From Chitinophaga pinensis (GTDB lineage: Bacteria; Bacteroidota; Bacteroidia; Flavobacteriales_D; Crocinitomicaceae): a stretch of DNA of 52,893 nt. A program made the position numbers and the translations under genes. Below, piece after piece: positions 1 to 8,171 of the stretch (positions are counted from its first letter, which is position 1; every line of letters begins with the position of its first letter). The stretch covers positions 1 to 52,893 of the forward strand of contig CALPMT020000021.1 of the NCBI GenBank assembly GCA_943324745.2, given 5' to 3'. The notes under the pieces are model-generated. The model had not been told where the DNA came from, searched no databases, and was given only the letters and a program-made list of their open reading frames with translations.

Positions 1-995
1 ATTACAAATCCTCCAGAACCTAACATCGTACCAGAAACGAATCCACCATCCGATAAAGACTCATACGTCATCAAACGATCTTCACCATTTGCTGTTTTTG
101 TAATTAAATGTGCTGGTAAGATTGGAACGGAAGAACCACCAGCAATCATCGCTTTGATTTTTCTACCTCCCTTAATACCACCACAGTATTTATCGGAATA
201 AATAAATTCTTCAACAGTAATTCCTAATTCAATTTCGTAAGTTCCAGGATTATTGATATGACCAGATGCAGAAATTAATTTTGTACCTGTACTTCTACCA
301 ACTCCTATTTTTGCATACTCATCACCAGTGATGTTGATGATATGAGGAACTGCTGCTATCGTTTCAACGTTGTTTACAACCGTTGGAGATGCGTACAAAC
401 CAGAAATCGCTGGAAAAGGTGGTTTCATACGTGGATTACCACGTTTACCTTCTAGAGATTCTAATAATGCTGTTTCTTCTCCACAGATATATGCTCCACC
501 TCCAATTTGAACATGTACATCTAAACTATAATCTGTACCAAAAATATTTTTTCCCAACAATCCAGCTGCATATGCCTCTTCGATTGCTTTTTCTAAAATA
601 CGAAGCACATAAAAGTATTCGCCGCGAATGTAGATATAAGATGTTTTTGCTCCTAAAGCAAAGCTAGAAACCAACATACCCTCAATCAACGCATGAGGAA
701 TTTTCTCCATCAAATAACGGTCTTTGAATGTACCTGGCTCACTTTCGTCCGCGTTACATACCAGATACCTTGGTTTTTCTGATTTTTTATCGATAAAACT
801 CCATTTCATTCCCGCAGGGAAACCAGCTCCACCTCTACCTCTTAATCCAGATTTTTTAACCTCTTCCGTGATATCATCTGGTTGCATGGTTTTGATTGCT
901 TTCTCAGCAGCCGAATAACCTCCCATTTTACGGTAAACTTCCAGCGTTTCAATTCCTGGTACATTTACGTGTTCTAATAATAATTTGCGTCCCAT
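1..995 (-). CDS. nuoF: NADH-quinone oxidoreductase subunit F, C-terminus cut by window edge
   Basis: Partial gene; the reading frame opens at an ATG (993-995, minus strand) and is open to the left edge, so about 331 N-terminal residues are visible. The protein starts MGRKLLLEHVN and contains GLRGRGGAGFPAG near residue 55, the glycine-rich FMN/NADH site of the NuoF (51 kDa) family, then CNADESEPGTFKDR and GGGAYICGEETALL, all typical of the family. NuoF binds NADH, FMN and one 4Fe-4S cluster in the peripheral arm of complex I; the cluster cysteines would lie in the part that is missing here. It follows nuoE after about 19 nt and is the sixth gene of the nuoA-F run. Confidence 0.96.
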   Translation of the reverse strand, partial: MGRKLLLEHVNVPGIETLEVYRKMGGYSAAEKAIKTMQPDDITEEVKKSGLRGRGGAGFPAGMKWSFIDKKSEKPRYLVCNADESEPGTFKDRYLMEKIPHALIEGMLVSSFALGAKTSYIYIRGEYFYVLRILEKAIEEAYAAGLLGKNIFGTDYSLDVHVQIGGGAYICGEETALLESLEGKRGNPRMKPPFPAISGLYASPTVVNNVETIAAVPHIINITGDEYAKIGVGRSTGTKLISASGHINNPGTYEIELGITVEEFIYSDKYCGGIKGGRKIKAMIAGGSSVPILPAHLITKTANGEDRLMTYESLSDGGFVSGTMLGSGGFV

Positions 996-1014
996 AGTAG
1001 TACTTATAACCCTA

Positions 1015-1530
1015 TTAACAATATCTAGAGCGCTTGTTCTCTGCGCGTAATTTCTCTAACAAAGCATCTGCTTTCGTCTCATCCAAGTTTTCGTGGTAAT
1101 CTGCACCACATTGTAACATTGGTGCTGTTCCACAAGAACCTAAACATTCTACTGTTTTCAAAGTAAACATTCCATCTTCCGTAGTTTCACCTACTTTGAT
1201 GTTCAATTTTTTCTCAAAATGCGCTACCAAATCATCCGCTCCATTTAACATACAAGGACCTGTTTGACACACTTCTAACAAGCATTTACCAACAGGTTTT
1301 AAGTTGTACATCGAATAAAAAGAAGCCACCTCATATACTTCAATAGGCTTAATTTCTAAAATAGAGGCAACGTAATCCATTACATCTGAACTTAACCAAC
1401 CATCAAATTCTGCCTGCGCTACGTGAAGTACTGGTAGTAATGCAGATTTTTGTCTCCCTTCTGGGTAACGTTTGATTAACTTATTTACAACCGCTAAAGT
1501 TTCGGCTGAAAAAACTATTTCTTTGGACAT
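1015..1530 (-). CDS. nuoE: NADH-quinone oxidoreductase subunit E
   Basis: 171 residues, the usual size of the 24 kDa thioredoxin-fold subunit of complex I. The four ligands of the 2Fe-2S cluster are visible as C88 and C93 (CQTGPC) and C129 and C133 (CLGSC). NuoE works with NuoF in the NADH dehydrogenase module, taking electrons from FMN. It starts 27 nt after the nuoD stop, so it is in the same operon. Confidence 0.97.
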   Translation of the reverse strand: MSKEIVFSAETLAVVNKLIKRYPEGRQKSALLPVLHVAQAEFDGWLSSDVMDYVASILEIKPIEVYEVASFYSMYNLKPVGKCLLEVCQTGPCMLNGADDLVAHFEKKLNIKVGETTEDGMFTLKTVECLGSCGTAPMLQCGADYHENLDETKADALLEKLRAENKRSRYC

Positions 1531-1557
1531 ATTCTACTACTTATAATTGCATAAATA

Positions 1558-2766
1558 CTATGCGTCTAACTCACCTGCAATCACGTTCAAACTACTCAAC
1601 GTCAATACAGCATCGGATAACATAGCGCCTTTAATCATTTCTGTATATGCTTGGTAATAAATGAAGCAAGGTCTTCTAAAACTCAAACGGAATGGCGTTC
1701 TACCCCCATCGCTAATTAAGTAAAAACCTAACTCACCATTACCGCCTTCCACAGCGTGATATACCTCACCAACAGGAACATTTGTTTCACCCATTACAAT
1801 TTTGAATTGGTAAATCAGTGCTTCCATGTTGTGGTATACTTCTTCTTTTGGAGGAAGGTAAAAATCAGGAACATCCGCGTGGATTGGTCCTTCTGGTAAT
1901 TTTGCAATTGCTTGTTTGATAATACGTAACGATTGGTGCATCTCTTCTTGGCGTACCATAAAACGATCGTAGATATCCCCATTTGTTCCTACAGGGATAT
2001 CAAACTCAAAATCTTCGTAGGAAGAATAAGGAGCAGCGACACGAACGTCATAATCCACTCCTGCAGCACGTAAATTTGGTCCAGTAAAACCATAATTCAA
2101 TGCTCTTTCCGCAGAAATCGGTCCAGCACCAACTACACGATCCATGAAGATTCTATTTCGCATTAATAGCTTTTCAAATTCAGCTAATAATTTAGGTAGA
2201 CTTTCCAAAGAAGCGTTCACTTTATCCCAAACACGTGGCGAAAAATCTCTTTCTAAACCTCCGATACGGCCCATGTTGGTAGTCAAACGCGCACCACATA
2301 GTTCTTCAAAAATTTCGTATATTTTTTCTCTTTCTTGGAATACAAATAAGAAACCACTTAAAGCGCCTGTATCTACACCGATAACACTATTACAAACTAG
2401 GTGATCTGCAATACGCGAAAATTCCATTAAAATTACACGTAAATATTGTGCTCTTTTTGGAACTTCGATTCCCAATAATTTTTCCATGGTCATGTGCCAT
2501 CCGAAATTATTGATAGGTGCCGAACAATAGTTCAATCGGTCAGTAAGTGTAGGTATTTGATAAAAAGCGCGTCTTTCGGCTAATTTTTCAAAAGCACGGT
2601 GAATATAACCCACTGTAGGAACTGCATCCATAATAATATCTCCATCCATCGTAAGAATGTTTTGGAAAATACCGTGTGTTGCAGGGTGAGTAGGACCTAA
2701 ATTAAGGATAGAATATCCTAATTTTTCCGCATCTACTCTCTTTTTTTCTAATTCTGTTGCGTTCAT
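1558..2766 (-). CDS. nuoD: NADH-quinone oxidoreductase subunit D
   Basis: 402 residues, the normal length for the 49 kDa subunit as a separate gene (not fused to NuoC). The N-terminal LGPTHPATHG motif, which forms part of the quinone site with NuoB, is at about residues 23-32, and the C-terminal RRPCFIYYQ segment is present. NuoD belongs to the connecting module that reduces quinone. It lies 25 nt downstream of nuoC. Confidence 0.98.
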   Translation of the reverse strand: MNATELEKKRVDAEKLGYSILNLGPTHPATHGIFQNILTMDGDIIMDAVPTVGYIHRAFEKLAERRAFYQIPTLTDRLNYCSAPINNFGWHMTMEKLLGIEVPKRAQYLRVILMEFSRIADHLVCNSVIGVDTGALSGFLFVFQEREKIYEIFEELCGARLTTNMGRIGGLERDFSPRVWDKVNASLESLPKLLAEFEKLLMRNRIFMDRVVGAGPISAERALNYGFTGPNLRAAGVDYDVRVAAPYSSYEDFEFDIPVGTNGDIYDRFMVRQEEMHQSLRIIKQAIAKLPEGPIHADVPDFYLPPKEEVYHNMEALIYQFKIVMGETNVPVGEVYHAVEGGNGELGFYLISDGGRTPFRLSFRRPCFIYYQAYTEMIKGAMLSDAVLTLSSLNVIAGELDA

Positions 2767-2791
2767 AATATACGTATCTGTAACAGATTAA

Positions 2792-3298
2792 TTATCGTCC
2801 AAACTTGCTATCGTCTTTATCATCTCTTGTCTCATCTTCCAATTGGTATTGTTTACGCAATGGAAAATAAGGTTGATCATCCATGTTTAAGATTTTCGTT
2901 AAATTAGGATGGCCAATAAATTCAATTCCAAAGAAATCATACGTTTCTCTTTCCAACCAATTTGCGGTAGAGAAAAGGGAAGTAACACTTGGTACTTGAA
3001 TTTTAGCTTCTGAAGTATATACTTTCAAACGTATACGTTGGTTTTTCACCATATCGTTTAATTGATAAACTACACAGAATTCTTCTTCCTTTACATTGTC
3101 CGGGTAATGAACCCCACAGATAGATGTTAAGAATTGAAATTTATAGATTTCAAAATCATATAAAAAAGTCAACACATCTAAAATGCTTTCTTTTTTAAAT
3201 GTGAACGTTGGGAAATCAACAATTAATTCTTGTTTCACCAATGCATCACCGAATTTATCGTGTAATGCTTTTCCAATAGATTCCGTTACGTTTTCCAT
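2792..3298 (-). CDS. nuoC: NADH-quinone oxidoreductase subunit C
   Basis: 168 residues, the 30 kDa subunit family. The family signature appears as ERETYDFFGIEFIGHPNL followed by a downstream PLRK segment. There is no metal centre in this subunit; it packs against NuoD in the peripheral arm. The gene begins 1 nt after the nuoB stop codon, which suggests translational coupling. Confidence 0.96.
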   Translation of the reverse strand: MENVTESIGKALHDKFGDALVKQELIVDFPTFTFKKESILDVLTFLYDFEIYKFQFLTSICGVHYPDNVKEEEFCVVYQLNDMVKNQRIRLKVYTSEAKIQVPSVTSLFSTANWLERETYDFFGIEFIGHPNLTKILNMDDQPYFPLRKQYQLEDETRDDKDDSKFGR

Positions 3299-3299
3299 A

Positions 3300-3869
3300 T
3301 TATTCGATTCCGTAGGATGCTAATAATTCTTTATATTCAGGAGAACTTCTTCTACGAAGTGATTCTTTTCCAACTAATTCTTGTACTTTCAAAATACCAT
3401 CGATCACTTGCTCTGGTCTTGGAGGACAACCAGGGACATATACATCCACTGGAATGATACGATCAATTCCTTGCAATACACTGTATGTATCAAATATACC
3501 GCCACTGGAAGCACAAGCACCCATTGCTAATACCCAACGAGGTTCAGCCATTTGAAGGTAAACTTGTTTAACTACTGGTGCTAATTTTTTAGAAATTGTT
3601 CCCATAACCATTAATAAGTCAGCCTGACGGGGAGAAAAACTCAAACGTTCAGACCCAAAACGACCTAAATCATAGTGAGAAGCCATTGTAGCCATGAATT
3701 CAATTCCACAACAAGAAGTTGCAAAAGGTAAAGGCCACAAAGAATTTTTACGCGCTAAACCAACCACTTGGTCTAAAGATGTAGCAAAAAAACCAGCACC
3801 TTCAATACCTTCAGGAGCTTTGGTAATATTTACCTTTGATTCAATAATATCTTTATTTTCTGTACTCAT
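3300..3869 (-). CDS. nuoB: NADH-quinone oxidoreductase subunit B
   Basis: 189 residues. The ligands of the terminal N2 4Fe-4S cluster are all visible: the CC pair C53-C54 (ATSCCGIEF), C119 (GACASSGG) and C148 (VPGCPPRPE). N2 hands electrons to quinone at the NuoB/NuoD interface. The start is 3 nt after the nuoA stop. Confidence 0.98.
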   Translation of the reverse strand: MSTENKDIIESKVNITKAPEGIEGAGFFATSLDQVVGLARKNSLWPLPFATSCCGIEFMATMASHYDLGRFGSERLSFSPRQADLLMVMGTISKKLAPVVKQVYLQMAEPRWVLAMGACASSGGIFDTYSVLQGIDRIIPVDVYVPGCPPRPEQVIDGILKVQELVGKESLRRRSSPEYKELLASYGIE

Positions 3870-3872
3870 CGT

Positions 3873-4244
3873 CTAATTATTATCTTCCCATTTTAAAGCA
3901 CCTTTCTTGATAACATAGAAAAAGCCTAATAAAAGAAGTCCTATAAATAAAAACATTTCTAATAATCCTGTTAATCCTAATGCTTTAAAGTTAACTGCCC
4001 AAGGATACATGAAAATCACCTCCACATCAAAAAGGACAAATAAAATAGCGGTTAAGAAATAACGAACAGAATAAGGAACACGTGCATTTCCTGAAGATTC
4101 AATCCCACATTCAAATGGATCTAATTTTTTCTTAGTTTTTCTTTTTGGGCCTAAAAAATGTGTCGCAATAATGGTTGTAACCACGAATCCTAGCGCAACA
4201 GCAAGCTGAATTAAAATAGGAACATAACTAATTGGTGTTTCCAT
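3873..4244 (-). CDS. nuoA: NADH-quinone oxidoreductase subunit A
   Basis: 123 residues with three hydrophobic helices (about 7-29, 62-84 and 92-112) and the conserved DPFECGIES loop near residue 42, typical of NuoA/ND3. It anchors the peripheral arm to the membrane part of complex I. It is the first gene of the operon. I see no exact TAnnTTTG box in the 330 nt upstream; the best near-match on this strand is at about 4330-4337. Confidence 0.96.
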   Translation of the reverse strand: METPISYVPILIQLAVALGFVVTTIIATHFLGPKRKTKKKLDPFECGIESSGNARVPYSVRYFLTAILFVLFDVEVIFMYPWAVNFKALGLTGLLEMFLFIGLLLLGFFYVIKKGALKWEDNN

Positions 4245-4379
4245 AAACGTGTAAATTTCAATTAATTTTTATATGTTTCTGAATGTCAAATAGTTGAAAA
4301 CACTGCAATTAGGTTATCATATATTTACCAAAAGAAACGAACTGCTAAATTAATGAATTTTAGTTTTTTTTAACAATTT

Positions 4380-4552
4380 CGAGAAGAAATTAAGAGAAAA
4401 AAGACGGTTAGAGCAAAGAACAGAGACTAACAAGAACAAAGATGGTAAGAATAAAAGATTAAGTCTTTAGAAAATATATGTCTTTTGTTTTAACATTCGT
4501 TGAGCGAAGCGGTCTTTTGTCTCTTAGTCTTTGAGCAAAGCGGTCTTTTACG
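4380..4552. repeat. Degenerate purine-rich / GTCT-rich repeat tract between nuoA and gatC
   Basis: From 4380 to about 4480 the plus strand is almost entirely purine with recurring AAGA/AGACT words. From 4485 it switches to recurring GTCT words separated by 5-12 nt. A near-perfect direct repeat, TTGAGCRAAGCGGTCTTTT, occurs at about 4499-4517 and 4531-4549. A similar GTCT series stands at 22464-22510. There is no coding potential. It covers most of the nuoA-gatC gap; its role is unknown. Confidence 0.6.
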
Positions 4553-4560
4553 TATATTTG
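4530..4560 (+). promoter_or_regulatory. Bacteroidota-type promoter of gatC
   Basis: TTTG at 4530-4533 is followed after exactly 19 nt by TATATTTG at 4553-4560. This fits the -33 TTTG / -7 TAnnTTTG consensus of the primary sigma factor in Bacteroidota. The gatC ATG lies 16 nt downstream. It is one of the two complete two-box promoters in the window. Confidence 0.75.
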
Positions 4561-4576
4561 TCAAAAATCACTTATC

Positions 4577-4876
4577 ATGCACATTGACGAAAAAGTTGTA
4601 GACCACATTGCACATTTGGCAAGATTAGAATTTTCAGGAGAGGGTAAAAAAGCGATTCAAATAGATATGGAACGCATCATTACTTTTATGGATAAATTAT
4701 CGGAGGTTGATACGACAGGTGTTGAGCCACTAATTTTCATGTCTGACGAAGTAAACGTATTGCGTGAAGATATAGCTGTTGATTCATTAACTCATGAAGA
4801 GGCTTTGAAAAATGCACCTAAGCGAGATTCTGATTACTTTAGAATTCCTAAAGTATTAAGTAAAGGGAATTTCTAA
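4577..4876 (+). CDS. gatC: Asp-tRNA(Asn)/Glu-tRNA(Gln) amidotransferase subunit C
   Basis: 99 residues, the standard GatC length, beginning with the family pattern of an N-terminal helix around HIAHLARLEF and ending in a DYFRIPKVL-like tail that wraps GatA. GatC stabilises the GatCAB enzyme that converts Glu-tRNA(Gln) and Asp-tRNA(Asn) to the cognate aminoacyl-tRNAs. gatA and gatB are not adjacent. The stop codon (4874-4876) lies inside the left end of an inverted-end repeat element (4869-4985), so the last codons are shared with that repeat. Confidence 0.95.
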   Translation: MHIDEKVVDHIAHLARLEFSGEGKKAIQIDMERIITFMDKLSEVDTTGVEPLIFMSDEVNVLREDIAVDSLTHEEALKNAPKRDSDYFRIPKVLSKGNF

Positions 4877-4985
4877 AAATTGCTTTTTCTTCGTTCAACT
4901 TCAAAATTAAACTCCTCATTTACTTGATTAAACTGCGGTTTTAATTTTTGTTTGTCACGAAAAATCTCATTTTTAGAACTCACCT
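4869..4985. repeat. Small element with inverted ends, copy 1
   Basis: Non-coding 117-nt stretch between the convergent stops of gatC and pth. The left end reads TTCTAAAAAT and the right end ATTTTTAGAA, a perfect 10-bp inverted pair. The interior shares the words TTGCTTTTTCTTC, CTCCTCATTTACTTGA and TTTTTGTTTG with copy 2 at 7989-8150. The layout (inverted ends, no gene, more than one copy) resembles a MITE. It may also serve as a terminator between the convergent genes. Confidence 0.65.
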
Positions 4986-5008
4986 AAATAATAAATAAAT
5001 TGAAATTC

Positions 5009-5572
5009 TCATTTTCCGTTCCAATTGGTCATGGTTAAACCAATTCCAATAGTTGTAAATCCTTTGATAAATTCAGTTGCAATTTTGATACGATCTTCCA
5101 AGGTCTCTTTTTCGTAAGCATTCCATTCTCCAAGAACGTAATCTACTTGTTGACCAGGTTTAAATTCATCTCCTACACCAAATCGTAAGCGAGCATATTC
5201 GGTCGAATTTAAAACCGCTTGAATATCTTTTAGTCCATTATGACCACCACTACTTCCTTTTCCCTTCATGCGAAGTTTTCCAAAAGGCAAGGCTAAATCA
5301 TCCGTTATTACCAGTATGTTTTCCAAGGGAATTTTTTCAGTTTGCATCCAATAATTGACTGCCTTACCACTTAAATTCATGTAGGTGTTCGGTTTCAAAA
5401 GGAAGACTTGACGTCCTTTGTATTTCGCTTGAGCAACATCTCCTAATTTTTTCACTTCAAAGTTTGCACCACATTCTTTAGCAAATGCTTCCACCACTTT
5501 AAAGCCGATATTGTGACGCGTCTCTTCGTATTTATAGCCTGGATTTCCCAATCCGATGATCAAGTATTTCAT
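5009..5572 (-). CDS. pth: Peptidyl-tRNA hydrolase
   Basis: 187 residues, the normal Pth length. The protein begins with the signature GLGNPGYKYEETRHNIGF, giving N10 and the catalytic H20; KPNTYMN and the SSGGHNGLK loop are also present. The enzyme cleaves the ester bond of peptidyl-tRNAs released from stalled ribosomes. It ends convergently with gatC, with repeat copy 4869-4985 between them, and starts 15 nt after the response-regulator stop, so it may be co-transcribed with the two-component pair. Confidence 0.97.
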   Translation of the reverse strand: MKYLIIGLGNPGYKYEETRHNIGFKVVEAFAKECGANFEVKKLGDVAQAKYKGRQVFLLKPNTYMNLSGKAVNYWMQTEKIPLENILVITDDLALPFGKLRMKGKGSSGGHNGLKDIQAVLNSTEYARLRFGVGDEFKPGQQVDYVLGEWNAYEKETLEDRIKIATEFIKGFTTIGIGLTMTNWNGK

Positions 5573-5587
5573 AATGATGCAAAAATA

Positions 5588-6277
5588 CTATTTCACAATC
5601 AATTGAAATCCTTTTCCGTGTACATTCATGATTTCGATTGCCGGATCCTCTCTCAAAAGTTTTCTTAATTTAGCAATGTAGACATCCATACTTCTACCAT
5701 TGAAGTAATTATCATCACCCCAAATTGCGCGAAGCGTTGCTTGACGATCAATGATTTCATTCGTGTTTTTAGATAATAAACTCAATAGTTGATTTTCTTT
5801 AGTAGTCAATTTAACATCTCCTGACAGTAGGTGAAGTATACGTGTTTGCGCATCAAAAGTGATCGTGCCAATTTTCACTTTTCCATCTGTAGCAGGATTT
5901 CTAGTAATTGCACGACGACTAATAGCTTCTATTCGAGCAAGAAGTTCTTCCATCGAAAAAGGTTTGGTCAAATAATCATCTGCACCTACTGCAAATCCGG
6001 CTAACTTATCTTGTTCTAACGATTTTGCTGTTAAAAACAATATTGGAACTTGTCGGTTCAACTCTCGTATTTCTTTAGCAGCAGCCATTCCATCCATTAC
6101 AGGCATCATCACATCTAGTATACAAAAATCAACGTTTTCAGCATTGAAATGTTCCAAAGCTAATTTTCCATTTCGCGCCAATTTTACATTGTATCCTTTG
6201 GAAATAAGGTAAGTATGTAATAACAAGCCTAAGTTTTCATCGTCTTCTGCTAATAGAATGTTTAATTTATGCTCCAT
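5588..6277 (-). CDS. OmpR-family response regulator (RprY-like)
   Basis: 229 residues. The receiver domain (1-125) shows acidic residues D12 and D13, the phosphoacceptor D55 (CILDVMMPVMDG), T83 and K105 (LTKPF). The C-terminal part (about 135-229) is an OmpR/PhoB winged-helix DNA-binding domain ending near MNVHGKGFQLI. It is 12 nt downstream of its sensor kinase and closely resembles the RprX/RprY pair of Bacteroidota. The signal and target genes cannot be read from the sequence. Confidence 0.95.
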   Translation of the reverse strand: MEHKLNILLAEDDENLGLLLHTYLISKGYNVKLARNGKLALEHFNAENVDFCILDVMMPVMDGMAAAKEIRELNRQVPILFLTAKSLEQDKLAGFAVGADDYLTKPFSMEELLARIEAISRRAITRNPATDGKVKIGTITFDAQTRILHLLSGDVKLTTKENQLLSLLSKNTNEIIDRQATLRAIWGDDNYFNGRSMDVYIAKLRKLLREDPAIEIMNVHGKGFQLIVK

Positions 6278-6289
6278 GTGTTTTGATTT

Positions 6290-7912
6290 TTAAGATTTAC
6301 TTGGAATTTGAATGGTAAATTCCGAACCGATATTTTCTTGACTTTTTACGTCTAATTTCCAACCATTAAGAGTTACGATTGCTTTTACATAACTCAAGCC
6401 AAGTCCAAAGCCTTTCACATTGTGTACATTACCTGTTGGTATACGATATAATTTGTCAAAAATTTTGGATATATGTGCTGTTGGAATTCCGATCCCTTCG
6501 TCTTTAATACTTACAAAAATGGAATTTTCTATACGTGTTAGTCCAACGGTCACATGTGGTACCTCCTTGCTATATTTTATAGCATTATCAATCAAATTTG
6601 AAATTACATTCACCGTATGCATTTTGTCGCCGTGAATGTAAATTTCTTTTACATCTATATTCTCAACGATTTTTCCCCTTAAGTCTTTGATTCTAAATTG
6701 TGCATTTCGACATAACTCCATCACAACATCTGTCAAATTAATATCTTCCGATTTTAATTCGATGTCTTTTTTATCTATCGCGGCACTTTGTAAAATACGT
6801 TCAACCAATAATTCTAAACGATTATTTTCCTGGTGAATCATATTAATATAGGGTGCGGTTTTAGCCGTTTCTTCTCCCATGATGTCTTTGTCGCTCATTG
6901 CCTGACACGCTAAAGATATTGTCGAGATTGGCGTTTTAAATTCGTGGGTCATGTTGGAGATAAAATCATTTTTCAACTCACTTAATTTCTTTTGCGTGAT
7001 AATAGTGCGGAACATGAATGAAATCGCGTAAACCATCAACAACACCAACAAAAAACTAATTGCAAATGGGATAAACATTTCATGAAAAATGAAAGATTTC
7101 TCTGTAGGGAATTTCAAATATAAATACAATGATTCATCAATGATATTGGAAGGAAATAGCACCGTTTTAATAGCATCTGAAGTATCAATTTTACAGGAAT
7201 AGTGGGGCGTTGAACTACAAAAATGAACCGATTCATTTCCTTCATTTTTTATTGCAAAACGAAATTCAGCGGGTAAATTATCAGTACGCGTTTCATAGGC
7301 AATAATAGAATCTAAAAAATGGATATCGATTCGTTTTTCTGGTTCGATATAAGAATTATCATGAAATGCCACAAACAACATTTCATTGATCAACTTAGAT
7401 TTTTTAAAGATTTGACGCATTACACGATGATCGAGTTGATTAGATACATCTTCGCTTGCTCCTTGTTTCAATTTTACGATATCTTGATTAAATAATTGTT
7501 GAATGTTTCTAACATCTTTTGCTAACACTTGATGGTTGGTTTTTAAGCCAGAAATGGTATCAAATGCTTCACCTTGTATAAGTAGATATTTATTGAATTT
7601 TCCATTTTCAAGTAGTACCGTATCTCGAATGGTTATACTTTCTTCAGCAGTCAATAGATTCTGAAATTCTTTTTTGAGGATGTCTTTGTATTCAGGACTA
7701 AAATCTTTGTTTACAACGTGCATGTATTTACGTAACTCGATGGCTTTTTCATGACGAATAGCGATTCTCTCGATTAGAGTTTTTACTTTGTCCTTAAATT
7801 GTTCTGATTTACGATCGTATTGCTGAGATACTTGATAAAATTGAATTAACAATAAGGAAATCATTGCAATTGCAACAATTCCTACTATCCAATTAATTCT
7901 AATTTTACGCAT
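6290..7912 (-). CDS. Membrane sensor histidine kinase (RprX-like)
   Basis: 540 residues: transmembrane helix 1 at about 7-26, a long extracytoplasmic sensor region (about 27-280) without a domain I recognise, transmembrane helix 2 at about 281-301, then a HisKA domain with the H-box NMTHEFKTPIS (H323), the N-box around N443, and ATP-binding boxes DEGIGIP (471-477) and GFGLGLSYV (501-509). It phosphorylates itself on H323 and presumably the regulator encoded just downstream. A 259-nt gap with a repeat element separates it from the next gene upstream. Confidence 0.95.
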   Translation of the reverse strand: MRKIRINWIVGIVAIAMISLLLIQFYQVSQQYDRKSEQFKDKVKTLIERIAIRHEKAIELRKYMHVVNKDFSPEYKDILKKEFQNLLTAEESITIRDTVLLENGKFNKYLLIQGEAFDTISGLKTNHQVLAKDVRNIQQLFNQDIVKLKQGASEDVSNQLDHRVMRQIFKKSKLINEMLFVAFHDNSYIEPEKRIDIHFLDSIIAYETRTDNLPAEFRFAIKNEGNESVHFCSSTPHYSCKIDTSDAIKTVLFPSNIIDESLYLYLKFPTEKSFIFHEMFIPFAISFLLVLLMVYAISFMFRTIITQKKLSELKNDFISNMTHEFKTPISTISLACQAMSDKDIMGEETAKTAPYINMIHQENNRLELLVERILQSAAIDKKDIELKSEDINLTDVVMELCRNAQFRIKDLRGKIVENIDVKEIYIHGDKMHTVNVISNLIDNAIKYSKEVPHVTVGLTRIENSIFVSIKDEGIGIPTAHISKIFDKLYRIPTGNVHNVKGFGLGLSYVKAIVTLNGWKLDVKSQENIGSEFTIQIPSKS

Positions 7913-7988
7913 CCCTCTTTTATAGTTTTACTAAAATTAAATTTAATTGTTGAAGTAAAAGTGTGATTAACTTTTTTTAACTTGAGGG

Positions 7989-8150
7989 AATTTATAAAAA
8001 TTGCTTTTTCTTCTATTTTATAAATTTCTTTTAATTCCCTGCACTACCGTTTGGTCTTCGAAAGCAATGCTTTCTCTCCTCATTTACTTGAGTAAATTGC
8101 GGATTTATTTTTTTGTTTGCCTCAAAAAATCTAATTTTTAGAAATCCCCT
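7989..8150. repeat. Small element with inverted ends, copy 2
   Basis: About 160 nt with the same ends and internal words as the element at 4869-4985, plus about 45-50 extra nt in the middle. The left end is GGGAATTTATAAAAATT; the right end read on the minus strand is GGGGATTTCTAAAAATT, so the inverted ends reach about 17 nt with two or three mismatches. An internal TTTACT-TG-AGTAAA hairpin is present. It sits between the histidine kinase start and the glycosyltransferase stop and contains no gene. Confidence 0.65.
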
Positions 8151-8171
8151 TTGAAAAGAAAAATGAGTAAA

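Noticed and set aside
383-918. Plus-strand frames opposite nuoF
   Set aside because: They are antisense to a well-supported nuoF sequence.
4871-4980. Canonical terminator between gatC and pth
   Set aside because: The inverted ends are about 100 nt apart, too far for a normal terminator hairpin; described as a repeat element instead.
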